Shown here piece after piece: positions 48,851 to 64,000 of a DNA stretch of 64,000 bases. The notes under the pieces are model-generated. The model did no database searches, had not been told where the DNA came from, and was given only the letters and a program-made list of their open reading frames with translations. The translations under genes and the position numbers were made by a program. Numbering within the stretch: the stretch's first letter is position 1; the number at the start of each line of letters is the position of its first letter. The stretch comes from Emiliania huxleyi CCMP1516. Its lineage: Eukaryota; Haptophyta; Isochrysidales; Noelaerhabdaceae. The stretch spans positions 39,499 to 103,498 of the forward strand of contig NW_005199953.1 of NCBI RefSeq assembly GCF_000372725.1. Direction: 5' to 3'.

Positions 48851-49072
48851 GTTCAAGCAAAGAAGGGGAGGGAGAGAGCGACGCGGCGAGCGCAGGCGGC
48901 GAGCGTGCACGTCGCCTGTGCGGCGTCTTGTTCACTCCCCTTTGAGCTACCTTTGTGCCCCCTTAGGGGCACCCCTCCTGCGCTGCGCGTATGGTCACCC
49001 CTCCCTTCCGCCCTGTTGTTTTGGATGCCCCGCTCCGAGAAAGCATGTCTCGCAGCTGCGAGAAAAGACCTT
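48851..49072. repeat. 222-bp block B, copy 2
   Basis: Nearly identical to 46218-46439, from GTTCAAGCAAAGAAGGGG to GCTGCGAGAAAAGACCTT. It contains the palindrome GTGCCCCCTTAGGGGCAC. The copies are in direct orientation 2.6 kb apart and do not resemble LTRs in their ends (no TG...CA). Confidence 0.9.
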
Positions 49073-49177
49073 TTGTGTTCACTTTCCATTCTTTTCCAAC
49101 CTTTCTTCATTAACTCGAGGCTGTCTGTATCATGGAACCTAACCTAGACGCGGAAATGTGCAACTGCCAACTCTCGC

Positions 49178-50046
49178 TCACGAGCCGCCTCCACCCAACT
49201 TCCCGTCGAGCAGCAGCAGCAGCGCGTCGACGCTCCCAACCAGTGCGACTCCCACGACGAGGAGGGCCGCTCGGAGCTCGAACAGCTTCGCCTCGAGCGA
49301 CGCGACGAGCACCTGCCGGCATGGGGGTGTCACCATCAGATGGCATGGGCTGGTTCGCAACGCCTCTCACCCCTAGCGACGCACAGCCAGAGGACCTGCC
49401 CGAGTAGCCCGCCGAGCCCGACGCCCTGCTGCTCGTCCGCGCGCCCGGCGGCGGCGGCGGGCGGCGCGGGCTCGTTGACTCGCACGACCGGGCCGCCGTC
49501 CCGCCTCGCCGCCTCGGCCGCCTCGGCCAGCTTGGCGATGCCCGGGTCGGAGGTCACGCCGGACAAGTCGAGCGCAGCCCGCAGCAGGGCGCCTTGCGGC
49601 CCGTCGACCTGCTGAAGCGTCTCTAGGCTGCGCCGCACGTCGGAGAGCATCCGCTCGCCGGCCGCGCGGTCGCGATCCTCGCCCAGCACGCCCGTCGCGG
49701 CGCGCACCGTTGACGCGACGAGCCCGCTTCCCAGCAGCGCCGCCTCTGCCGCCCACAGCACACCGAGCGTCCCGCCGAGCAGCGCGCCGCCCGAGACGTC
49801 GACAGCGGTGAGAGCGCCGTCGATCAGGCCGCGAGCAGGAAACGCGGCGTGCAGAGCCGACCCGGCCGCCACGCCTGCAGCGGTGCCGCACAGCGTTCTC
49901 AGAAAGGCAGCCTGCGCCGCCTGCAGCGCCTTCGGAGGCGAAGGCGCATGCAGTTCGACACCTCGCCGCCGATGGTGGGCGCTCCGATGGTGGGCGCTCC
50001 GACGGTGGGCTCCTTGCCAACCGAGGGCTGGTAAGAGGAGGAGCAT
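49178..50046 (-). CDS. Small membrane protein with N-terminal targeting sequence
   Basis: Exons 50046-49396 and 49312-49178 join in phase to 261 residues. The N-terminus is a hydrophobic signal (MLLLLPALGWQGA) followed by a His/Arg/Ser-rich stretch, which fits the bipartite plastid targeting of haptophytes. Next come two glycine-rich hydrophobic segments (about 75-95 and 108-130: VSGGALLGGTLGVLWAAEAA), a helical part (RMLSDVRRSLETLQQV) and a C-terminal helix plus membrane segment (VASLEAKLFELRAALLVVGV) supplied by exon 2. The 83-bp GT-AG intron has GGCAGGT, one variable base and CTC at both ends. The family is not recognised. Confidence 0.6.
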
Positions 50047-50213
50047 GGTGGTGGAGATTTGGGCGCCCGCACGGCGGCACGGCTTTGCTTTGCTGGGGGT
50101 GGGGTGGCCCGCTATGATGAAGGGGTAGCCCCATCCCCACGCCCAACGATCTGCGCCAGCTCGCCGGATGCCCCGCACCGGAACTCGACCGTCCATCCAG
50201 GCGGCTTCCCGTC

Positions 50214-50438
50214 ATGGTGGACCTCGCAAGGCTGGAGAACCTGAAGAGGCTGCTCAACGACGGCACGCTGACTCGGGAGGAGTTTGAGGCGCTCAAGCAG
50301 AAAGAGTTGCAGGCGGACGGCACCGAGCGCGGCTCCGACCGCAGGTCAGACTATGCCTCGGAACGCTCCGCCTCGCCCGCGCCAGTCATCGGCGCGCCTC
50401 AGAAAATGATACTGGAGTGTAAAATTCTCTGGATTTAA
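50214..50438 (+). CDS. SHOCT-like short protein
   Basis: A 74-codon frame from ATG 50214. Residues 5-31 (LENLKRLLNDGTLTREEFEA then LKQKEL) match the SHOCT pattern, a short helical hairpin motif usually at the end of membrane or oligomeric proteins. The rest is Ser/Arg-rich. The real gene may be longer by splicing, since the frame ends in a non-coding-looking tail. It is divergent from the membrane protein at 50046. Confidence 0.45.
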   Translation: MVDLARLENLKRLLNDGTLTREEFEALKQKELQADGTERGSDRRSDYASERSASPAPVIGAPQKMILECKILWI

Positions 50439-51326
50439 AGATGGCTAAAGTGACGAGATTTGGTTTCTGTCGCAGCTTGGAAGCTGTTCACAGCGAATCC
50501 ACTGCATTTGCATTTTCCCCACTCTCAGGATTGCCCGCGCCGCGACTTTTTTTTCGCCCGCCCGAAAAAGAAATCCAGCCATGCATTACGTCATGCGTGA
50601 CGTCATCCATACTGGTACTCCCCTACCCCCACGTGACCTGACACTGCTGTGAATACGTCCCGAACCCACACTGTGACCTCGTAGCATATGTGAATGACTG
50701 CGCTCTAGAGTGGCCACTGAAGCTGCCCGAATAGACATCTCACACCGGGATCTCACATGTCTTCGAAGCGAGGCGGCACAAAAGCATCAACCGAGCTCTA
50801 GATTGCCATACGTTAGTTTGCGGATCCCGGTGTGAGATGTTGAGCTTGAGCGTTGAGGGTGACAGTGAGGCGCTGAGCCTGAGGCGCTGAGGCTCTGACG
50901 CCTGATATGGGAGAAAAGACTCGCGCCGCGCGCACACACTGCGTGAGCGAAAACAACTCCACCGCATCTCAGAGCCAGGCAGAGTGCAAAAAGGCGCACC
51001 CTTTCAGTCTCCGTGGTATGAGAATCAAACTCCGGGGACCACGCCACACTCCCTCGTCCCTGAACCGGGCTGAACGCACACGGGGTGTGGGTGACGACCG
51101 TCGACCGCGACTCCAACATCCGCTCGCAGAGCGGCCCCGGCCTCCCTGCCCCCCCCCCCCCCCACTGTGCCGCCTCACTGTCTTTTCCCGTGCGTCCCCT
51201 TCTCCCCACGCTGCGACTCCCCTTGTCCGGGTGCGCCTTGCTCGCGCATCCCGATCGCGTCAATCGCGACGTGACGCGCTGTACGTGCAGACAGCGAGCA
51301 GCGACCCCCCACCCGCCCACCGCCCC
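50439..51326. other. Intergenic, inverted repeat and dispersed repeat
   Basis: Holds the 18-bp inverted repeat at 50735-50840, copy 2 of the dispersed repeat (about 50980-51090) and a poly-C run near 51155. No gene seen. Confidence 0.5.
50735..50840. repeat. 18-bp perfect inverted repeat, 70-bp loop
   Basis: ACATCTCACACCGGGATC (50735-50752) pairs perfectly with GATCCCGGTGTGAGATGT (50823-50840). It looks like a small MITE or a large RNA hairpin. A partial extra copy, GGGATCTCACATGT, follows the left arm. Confidence 0.75.
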
Positions 51327-51437
51327 TCACTCCGTCTCGCGGCACTGCCTCTTGATGCAGCGCCGCAGCTCGCCCGGAGCGAGCATGTAGCTGCCGAGTC
51401 CGTCCCGGTGGATGTGCGCCGCAGCCTCCGTGCCGGC
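51327..51437 (-). CDS. Terminal exon of an unknown gene
   Basis: After a pyrimidine-rich acceptor (CCTCCCCAG) the minus frame reads AGTEAAAHIHRDGLGSYMLA then PGELRRCIKRQCRETE before TGA. Protein-like, family unknown. It could be an alternative last exon of the gene at 51818, but no in-phase GT or GC donor in that gene's last exon fits. Confidence 0.4.
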   Translation of the reverse strand, partial: AGTEAAAHIHRDGLGSYMLAPGELRRCIKRQCRETE

Positions 51438-51817
51438 CTGGGGAGGGAGGTAGGCAGGGAGGGAAGTGAAGACCAGTCTGATCAGCGACTGGACACCACG
51501 CGCGGTGTGGGGTGGATGCAACTAGGGATGCAAGCGAGGCGGAGAGACGGCCACACTTGAGCGACGCACACAGACACACACTAGACACTGAGCCAGCTGA
51601 CACTGCCACACATCCCGAGTGGGCGTACGGCACTACGCTCTACTCGGGGCAGCGTCCCCCCCCCCCCCAGCGCCAAGCACGTAACGCCCACGACCAGGCA
51701 CGTCACGCGTGAGGGCTGGAGCAGGCTGCTCCGCGCCTCTAGCAGACTCGCCGGCCGCGAGGCACGGACGAGAGTGTGTGGGGGGTCAGGCGAGGTGTCT
51801 GTCAGGAGCGCACGGCA

Positions 51818-52532
51818 CTACGCTGCCCGCGCCTCCGCGTAGTACTTGCACGTGGAGTACCGGACGGTGCGGTAGAAGCCCGACGCCTACGGGAAGGGCG
51901 GGGAAGGGGGAAGGGAAGCTTCTCCCCGCACGCACAAGGTGTGGCGGGCCAAGGGCCAGGCAGCCCTCGCATCTATCTACACCCGGACACGGGGGCAGGA
52001 GCTGGCCCGGCATTCACTGGGCAAGGCCACGGACGGCGGGTGAGCGACCCTGCCCCTCCCTCCCAACAGCCCAACTCCCGCACACACGCGCAATCGCACC
52101 CTGCCACTCCCTGCCCCTCCCCCTCCCTCGCTGCCCCTCCCTCGCCCCTCCCTACCCCTCCCTGCCCCTCCCGCCGCAGTTTCTCCCGCACACAGTGTCT
52201 CGGAAGGTGTCCCACACACCTTCTTGGAGCTGCGCGCCTTCTTGAGCAGAAGCTTCGTGAGCTCGAGCCGCGTCGCCTGCTCACGCGGCCGCGGTCTGTC
52301 GTCTCTCTCCTTCCCTTTCCTCTGGCACTGGTGCTGCTATTCCCGCCGCCCCCAGTCCCCGTGTGGATTTGATTATATAAGCCAGATCTCCTGTCGCCAG
52401 TCGCTTGAGTGTGGATAGGTTAGAGGGGTAGGATGGGGGTCCGACGATGGGAAGCAAGCTGCCTACTACTGCTACTACCAGTACTCCTAGCCGCCTCCGC
52501 ACGCTTGTCGAGGCTGGCCAGCCCGGCGTCGT
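51818..52532 (-). CDS. Small helical protein, C-terminal three exons
   Basis: Exons 52532-52495 (DDAGLASLDKRAE), 52276-52220 (ATRLELTKLLLKKARSSKK) and 51886-51818 (ASGFYRTVRYSTCKYYAEAR, then AA and stop) join in phase, giving a basic amphipathic helix and a tyrosine-rich end. Upstream exons are not found, partly because of repeats and the gap. The last intron (52219-51887) contains an IE-A element in antisense orientation. Family not recognised. Confidence 0.5.
51893..52050 (+). mobile_element. IE-A intron element (copy c)
   Basis: Ordered words: GGAAGGGGGAAGGGAAGC, TTCTCCCCGCACGCACAAGG, CAAGGGCCAGGCAGCCCTCG, ACACCCGGACACGGGGGCAG, GGCATTCACTGGGCAAGGCC, GGGTGAGC. It lies antisense in the last intron of the gene at 51818. 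Confidence 0.7.
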
Positions 52533-53082
52533 CTGACACGGAGGGGAGGGGAGGGTGTGAGGCACGCACCAGGGGGTGAAGGGGCAGGGCGAGGGCGAGG
52601 CGTGGCGGCAGGCGTGGCGGCGAGCGGGCAGCAGCGAGGTGTGAGGCAGGGCAATCGGCGGCGAGCGGGCAGCAGCGAGGGTGTGACGGCGGCAAGGGGG
52701 GGGGGGGGGGGGGGGCACTCGTGCGCGGGTAATCTCGTCGTAATCTCGTCACAATCTCGGGGAATCTCGGGTAATCTCGGGCTCTTGCCTGGCGCGAGCC
52801 GCGCGCCGACGCCCATGCCTACCGTGCTGAATACGCCAACCTCGGGGCGGGAGTGCAGTGTATTCCGCACCGCGGTGTATTCAGAGCACCGCGTGAGTAC
52901 GAGGGGGTACGGAGACAACGAACACGGCTGAATCCCTCTGTGGCCTCTCGAGCGCTAGATGGAGTACAAGAGTCGCGTCTTCCGCTTCTACCGAGATACG
53001 GGGAGATACGGGGAGATATACGGGGAGATGTGGGGAGATGTGGGGAGATGTGGGGAGGTGTGGGGAGATATGGGGAGATGTG
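52533..53082. other. Repeat-rich, no clear gene
   Basis: Includes GGTAATCTCG tandem words (52727-52785), a poly-G run (52697-52713) and GGGGAGATGT words up to the gap. It probably holds introns or exons of the histone acetyltransferase or of the gene at 51818. Confidence 0.4.
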
Positions 53083-53524
53083 NNNNNNNNNNNNNNNNNN
53101 NNNNNNNNNNNNNNNNNNNNNNNNNNNNNNNNNNNNNNNNNNNNNNNNNNNNNNNNNNNNNNNNNNNNNNNNNNNNNNNNNNNNNNNNNNNNNNNNNNNN
53201 NNNNNNNNNNNNNNNNNNNNNNNNNNNNNNNNNNNNNNNNNNNNNNNNNNNNNNNNNNNNNNNNNNNNNNNNNNNNNNNNNNNNNNNNNNNNNNNNNNNN
53301 NNNNNNNNNNNNNNNNNNNNNNNNNNNNNNNNNNNNNNNNNNNNNNNNNNNNNNNNNNNNNNNNNNNNNNNNNNNNNNNNNNNNNNNNNNNNNNNNNNNN
53401 NNNNNNNNNNNNNNNNNNNNNNNNNNNNNNNNNNNNNNNNNNNNNNNNNNNNNNNNNNNNNNNNNNNNNNNNNNNNNNNNNNNNNNNNNNNNNNNNNNNN
53501 NNNNNNNNNNNNNNNNNNNNNNNN
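53083..53524. other. Assembly gap (442 N)
   Basis: 442 N inside or at the 3' end of the GCN5-like gene, flanked by GGGGAGAT tandem repeats that probably blocked assembly. Confidence 0.99.
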
Positions 53525-60151
<6,627 letters not shown>

Positions 60152-60239
60152 GTTTTTTGCCACGCAGTTTCGGACGGCCGCCTCAGAGCTGGCCTGAGGC
60201 GCGTGAGCAGCGTCTCTTCACACCTTCATTTGTGGACAG

Positions 60240-60404
60240 GTCAACATCAGGACCTGCCTCAACCGCGAGGCGTGCGGCATTCGGGCGCTCGAGCGTGCCG
60301 TCAACCTCATCTACTCGGAGCCGCGCGACGCGGAGACGAGACGCAAACTGCTCGCGGCGATGCGGCAATACGTCGAGGCGGAGGTGAAGCGCCGCGCACA
60401 GTAA
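60240..60404 (+). CDS. Terminal exon of an unknown plus-strand gene
   Basis: After TTTGTGGACAG (acceptor-like) the frame reads VNIRTCLNREACGIRALERA, VNLIYSEPRDAETRRKLLAA, MRQYVEAEVKRRAQ and stops. It is helical and protein-like; family unknown. The frame has no ATG upstream before a stop at 60204. Upstream exons would have to lie opposite the GCN5 gene, so it may be a fragment. Confidence 0.4.
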   Translation, partial: VNIRTCLNREACGIRALERAVNLIYSEPRDAETRRKLLAAMRQYVEAEVKRRAQ

Positions 60405-60618
60405 AAAAAGAATTTGCGACGAAACAGGATGGCACTAACACACAGGTACGGGGGAGGGGTGGGACGGGAAAAAAGAAGAAAAATCGGCGGCGACCCGCGC
60501 ACCGAGAGAAAAGAAAGGACCTTCCATGTTCAAATAGACGCGACCGCACAGGGGCAACGGCAAGACCCCTGCTGGGGGTTTGGCCCTCTCACTGAAAACC
60601 CCGTGCGGATCGAGTGAG

Positions 60619-62292
60619 TCATCGCGCCACCACCCTTGGCAGCACAAAGCCGCGCCAGACGTCAGCCAGCTCTGGAGCCGCTCCCTCGCGGCTGTCGAAG
60701 CGCTCCTCGTCCCACGCGATCAGGTAGCCCAGCCGCATCACCTCGACCGCCCACTTGCGAGCCGGCTCCGGGAAGAGCTCGTGAGACTGCGGCGACCACT
60801 CCGTCGCCTTGAGGATGAGCCTGCCCACCTCCACCGCCTCGGCCGCTGGCTGCAGGTTGGCCGGCCTGAGGGAGGGCAGAGGTGTGTCAAAGAGAGGATC
60901 CGGCGAGTTGGGGAGACCATTGCCTTGCGCGCCTGAGCGCAAGCGCCTTGGCCTCGCCCGCCACGCGCACGCCGAAGCGGCCCGTCGAAGCGTTTGCGGA
61001 GACGACGACGCCGACCTTGCCGTTCATCGAGGGCCGCGAGACGAGAGAGCGGATTTCGACTGTGGAACCGACGGCCGCAACGGTCGGGTCCGACTCGCTC
61101 CACGAGCAGAGGACGCGCGCCCGGTCGAGGGCAGAAGGCGCGCCGGCGAGGGGGTCCGCGCCGCCGCGCAGCAGCGACCGCGCCCGGTCGACGGTGAGCG
61201 CCTGCGGAAGAGGGGCAATGGGCGTGAGGACAGCGCGCTCACGCCTTCGGCCGCTACTCTTGGAAACGCCTCAAGGTGCTGGAGCGGCGTCCAGCCGCGG
61301 CTGGCGACCAGCCAGGCGGCGAGGTCGGCGTGGCCTTCGCGATTTGCGGCCTGCTCGGGCGTGCCGAAGGGCGTTGAGGCGCGGGAGGCGCCGTAGGAGG
61401 AGAGGAGCTTGGCGACCTCGAGGTGGCCCTGGTGGCACGCCATGTACAGCGGCGTGCCGCCATCCTGCTTGGCTTGGTTGACCGCTGCGCCGGCCTCGAG
61501 GAGCAGCCGGACGCACTCGAGGTGGCCGTTCTGACACGCAAAAAACAGCGGCGAGAAGCCTCTGTCAGAAGCTTGGTCGACCGCCGCGCCAGCGTCGCGC
61601 AGCAGCCGGGCGACCTCGAGGTGGCCCTTCAGGCACGCCATGTGCAGCGGCGTGGTACCATCGTTGCGGGCTTGGTTGATGTCAGCGCCAGCGTCGCGCA
61701 GCAGCCGGGCGCACTCGAGGTGGCCGTTCTGGCACGCGATGAACAGCGGCGAGAAGCCTCCACCCGCCGCTTGGTTGACCGCCGCGCCGGCCTCGAGAAG
61801 CAGCCGGACGCACTCGAGCTGGCCCTGCTGGCTCGCGATGTACAGCGGCGAGAAGCCTCCGTTGCGGGCTTGGTTGACCGCCGCGCCAGCGTCGCGCAGC
61901 AGCTGGGAAATCTCGACGTGGCCTTCCTGGCACGCCATGAACAGCGGCGTGGTGCCATCGTTCATCGCTTGGTCGGTCGCCGCGCCAACCTCGAGGAGCA
62001 GCCGGGCGCACTCGAGGTGGCCCTTGTCGCTCGCGACGAGCAGCGCTGAAGCGCCGCCGCCAGTCGTCGCCCCCACGCTCGCGCCGCCCTCGAGCAGCAG
62101 CTGCACCGCCTCGGCTTGCCCGTGCCGAGCGGCCCACGTCAGCAGCGTGTCCTGCCTCTCGGTGTCGAGCCGCGCGTCGAGCTGGGCCGCGAGCGACGTG
62201 CCGCGCGTCCCCTGCCCGGAGAGGAAGGCGCGCAGCCAGGCCAGGTCGCCCCGAGCCAGGTCGGCGAGGCGGGTTGGGCTGCAAGCGCTCAT
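60619..62292 (-). CDS. Ankyrin-repeat protein with SH3-like LNG module
   Basis: Exons 62292-61270, 61201-60933 and 60865-60619 join in phase to about 512 residues. Residues 45-320 are eight or nine ankyrin repeats (GHLECARLLLEVGAATDQAM; GHLEVARLLRDAGAAVDQAS). Exon 2 carries a helical linker (ALTVDRARSLLRGGADPLAG) and the LNG module (VEIRSLVSRPSMNGKVGVVV, GRFGVRVAGEAKALALR), whose last strand PANLQPA is completed by exon 3. The C-terminus (WSPQSHELFPEPARKWAVEV, then AWDEERFDSREGAAPELADV) is a small helical domain. Both introns (68 and 67 bp) use GC donors and repeat a few exon-edge bases at the acceptor. Probably a protein-binding adaptor; partners unknown. Unspliced, the frame would end at 61024 in low-quality sequence. 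Confidence 0.8.
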
Positions 62293-62610
62293 GGCCGCCA
62301 GAAAGAAGACTTTTCACACACCCGAAATGGCACGCTAACACAGAAATAATAAAACCGACTCCCCCCCCCTACAAGGTCGAGCTCAAGGTGAGGTCGCGTG
62401 CTGCCGGTTTGGGGCGTGGTTTGGAGTCCGTGATGTACGTAGTACGAGGCTCGCCGAGTCCCGAGAGCGCGGACCCGCATTTCTTCCCAGCTGACCTTGA
62501 TAAACAATAACACGAGACAGGGGCTTCGCGGCCCGACGCAGGGGGCGCCCCTATGGGCGCCCGCCCCCCACTCCACTTCCTTGTGGCACTCAGTGCCTGG
62601 CCGCGGCCCG
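62293..62610. other. Intergenic
   Basis: TGGCACGCTAACACAG at 62326 resembles TGGCACTAACACACAG at 60431 and TTGGCACTAACATC at 2552. No gene seen. Confidence 0.4.
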
Positions 62611-63069
62611 TCAACACACGACGCCGGGCTTTCCGCTCAGGATTGCCTGCGCACTGGGGCTGGTCGGGTGGACGCGGTGGAGGATCTCGCGCACAGACGG
62701 CGGCGGGTTGATCTGGAGCTTCTCCGCGCGCAGGAACCGCTCGAGACGCGTGAGGCCGAGGCAGGGCCCGAAGGTCGAGTCCAGGTCAAACGCCTTGAGC
62801 TCTTTCTCCTCGGCCGCGGTCAGCGGCGGCAGGGCGGCGGCGGCGGCGGCGGCCGCCGCCGCCTCGGAACGGTCCTCCTCCTCGGTATCGGAGGACGCGA
62901 CGTCGGGCACGGTCTCAACATGGGCGTCCTCCGCGGGGGCGCTCTCAAAGGTGAGCTTTCGCTGCCGGCAGGAGGGCTTCGTCACAGCCCCGCGGCGGCG
63001 AGACCGCTCCGCAGTCGTCGCCGCGGCGGCGGGCTTCTTGGAGGAGGGCGTGCGAGAGCGGGGCGGCAT
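62611..63069 (-). CDS. POLD4: DNA polymerase delta subunit 4
   Basis: Smallest subunit (p12, Cdm1 in fission yeast) of replicative DNA polymerase delta, which stabilises the holoenzyme and helps bind PCNA. The frame gives 152 residues from ATG 63069, like the known subunits. The C-terminal half holds the family block: KELKAFDLDSTFGPCLGLTR, LERFLRAEKLQINPPPSVRE, IL. The N-terminus is basic (nuclear) and includes CRQRKLTFESAP, which resembles a PCNA-interacting peptide (Q-x-x-L-x-x), followed by an acidic stretch and an Ala run. An in-frame upstream extension to 63150 looks non-coding. No intron. Confidence 0.85.
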   Translation of the reverse strand: MPPRSRTPSSKKPAAAATTAERSRRRGAVTKPSCRQRKLTFESAPAEDAHVETVPDVASSDTEEEDRSEAAAAAAAAAALPPLTAAEEKELKAFDLDSTFGPCLGLTRLERFLRAEKLQINPPPSVREILHRVHPTSPSAQAILSGKPGVVC

Positions 63070-63248
63070 GCGAGCGTTAAGCTTTAGCGCGGCGTGCGCA
63101 CGACTTTCGTGGGCACAGCGATCCACAGCTCTGAGCAGGCTCCCTTCCAATGTCCGTCTTCTTTCTTACCTGTGTGCTGTGAGAGAGAGTTGTGTTGTTT
63201 AAATTCTTTCTTACGGCATTGTGCACGGTGCTAAGTGCATTGCCGTTC

Positions 63249-63965
63249 TTAACGGAGTCGCTTAGGCGGCTCCGGTGGTGTGCCGGTGATAGTACTAGCA
63301 CGCGTGTCGCGGGGCGGGTTGCCGGAATGGTGGCACTGAGGCCCGAGGGGTGCGGGAGGCGCACGGCGGGGGCCGGCCTCGGGGTGAGGGTGAGGTCGGC
63401 CGCCGCCACCGGGGGTCGCCGCGCCGTAGAGCGGCCCGCCGGTCTCCCTGCTGGCGGTGCGCGCGGCCGCGCTCAAAGGCGCTGATTGCTCGGCCGCGCG
63501 GGGCCAGGTGACTCGCCCGCTGGAAGGGTGGTGCACGGGGTTTGCGGCGGGGTCCCCAACGTCCCCGGCGGCGGCCCGCTGGCGGGCCGCCGCCGCCGCC
63601 AGGGCGGCGGCGATGACGGAGAGCTCGTGGTGCTCGGTGTCGCTCTCCATCTCGTCGAAGAGGTCGCTTGCCCTCTGCTCGAGGGCTCGTGCCCATGCCT
63701 TGTCCCGCAGGGCTCGGACCTGCGCGCGGGTGCGCTCGAACTCCGCTGGCATCTCTGCGAGCTCGGTGTGGTCCGCCCGCCTCTCGGGCCTGTGGGACGT
63801 GCCGTCCAGGGCGACGTAGCGATCTCCCTTGTCTGAGGGAAGACCACCATCCGTGTCTGCTCCCTCCCCCACAGCCCGCTGCGGTGGGGTCGGTGCGCCA
63901 CGCCGTGCGGCGTACTTGTACGTGTCGTGCAGCGCCGGGGGCCTGCGCGTGCGGAGGGCACGCAC
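63249..63965 (-). CDS. Unknown protein, 5' end probably beyond window
   Basis: A frame of 238 codons open from near the window edge; the first codon used (63965) is not ATG, so the true start is upstream. The middle forms a long charged helix (TELAEMPAEFERTRAQVRAL; ASDLFDEMESDTEHHELSVI), followed by Ala-rich and Pro/Gly-rich disordered sequence. No family recognised. It is transcribed towards POLD4 on the same strand with about 180 bp between them. Confidence 0.4.
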   Translation of the reverse strand: MRALRTRRPPALHDTYKYAARRGAPTPPQRAVGEGADTDGGLPSDKGDRYVALDGTSHRPERRADHTELAEMPAEFERTRAQVRALRDKAWARALEQRASDLFDEMESDTEHHELSVIAAALAAAAARQRAAAGDVGDPAANPVHHPSSGRVTWPRAAEQSAPLSAAARTASRETGGPLYGAATPGGGGRPHPHPEAGPRRAPPAPLGPQCHHSGNPPRDTRASTITGTPPEPPKRLR

Positions 63966-64000
63966 CCCGGGCGCGGCGCCCGCCTGGACGCCGCCGCCCA

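Noticed and set aside
46218..49072. Two 222-bp direct repeats as LTRs of a retrotransposon
   Set aside because: No TG...CA ends, no primer-binding site, no reverse transcriptase or integrase between them, and the frame inside looks like a host gene on the opposite strand.

Overview
This window is nuclear DNA from a GC-rich unicellular eukaryote. Very high GC, long antisense shadow ORFs, many GC-AG introns, and introns packed with pyrimidine-rich minisatellites point to a haptophyte alga close to Emiliania (Gephyrocapsa) huxleyi. That assignment is inference from style; no rRNA, tRNA or organelle marker is present. Two assembly gaps occur (20433-20532 and 53083-53524).

Layout. 1-8.5 kb: an unknown multispanning membrane protein, a Ser/Pro low-complexity tract, a six-exon amino-acid-permease-like transporter and a divergent SLC43-like MFS transporter. 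9-12.6 kb: an ankyrin/U-box protein with a 5' leader hairpin and a Popeye-like membrane protein. 13.0-14.1 kb: a 1,056-bp foldback element with perfect terminal inverted repeats and a target duplication. 14.1-16.6 kb: a TPR-like membrane-anchored gene. 16.7-19.5 kb: two divergent sulfotransferases sharing a Cys-rich module. 19.5-27 kb: broken gene fragments (one a methyltransferase), Ala-rich genes and a TLC-like transporter. 28-35 kb: a proline-rich wall-type membrane glycoprotein and two peptidyl-prolyl isomerases (parvulin, FKBP). 36.5-44 kb: a giant ankyrin-kinase and a large protein sharing its SH3-like module. 45-50 kb: an LRR-like gene, duplicated blocks and a small membrane protein. 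51-60 kb: a very large GCN5-type histone acetyltransferase gene, preceded downstream by a short helical gene. 60.6-64 kb: an ankyrin protein with the same SH3-like module, DNA polymerase delta subunit 4 (POLD4) and an edge ORF.

The most unusual property is in the introns. In many genes the bases around the 5' splice site are repeated at the 3' splice site (9 to about 37 bp), usually with GC or GT right after the duplicated AG. Several of these duplications have expanded into tandem arrays inside the intron. Two dispersed intron-resident element families are also present. One (IE-A) carries a GTAAGG-type repeat that can serve as donor in one orientation and as a pyrimidine tract plus acceptor in the other. 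Together they look like active intron creation by insertion and duplication.

Exon joins were made by eye from reading frame, phase and homology to known families. Coordinates of multi-exon genes are the outer limits; exon limits are given in the evidence.
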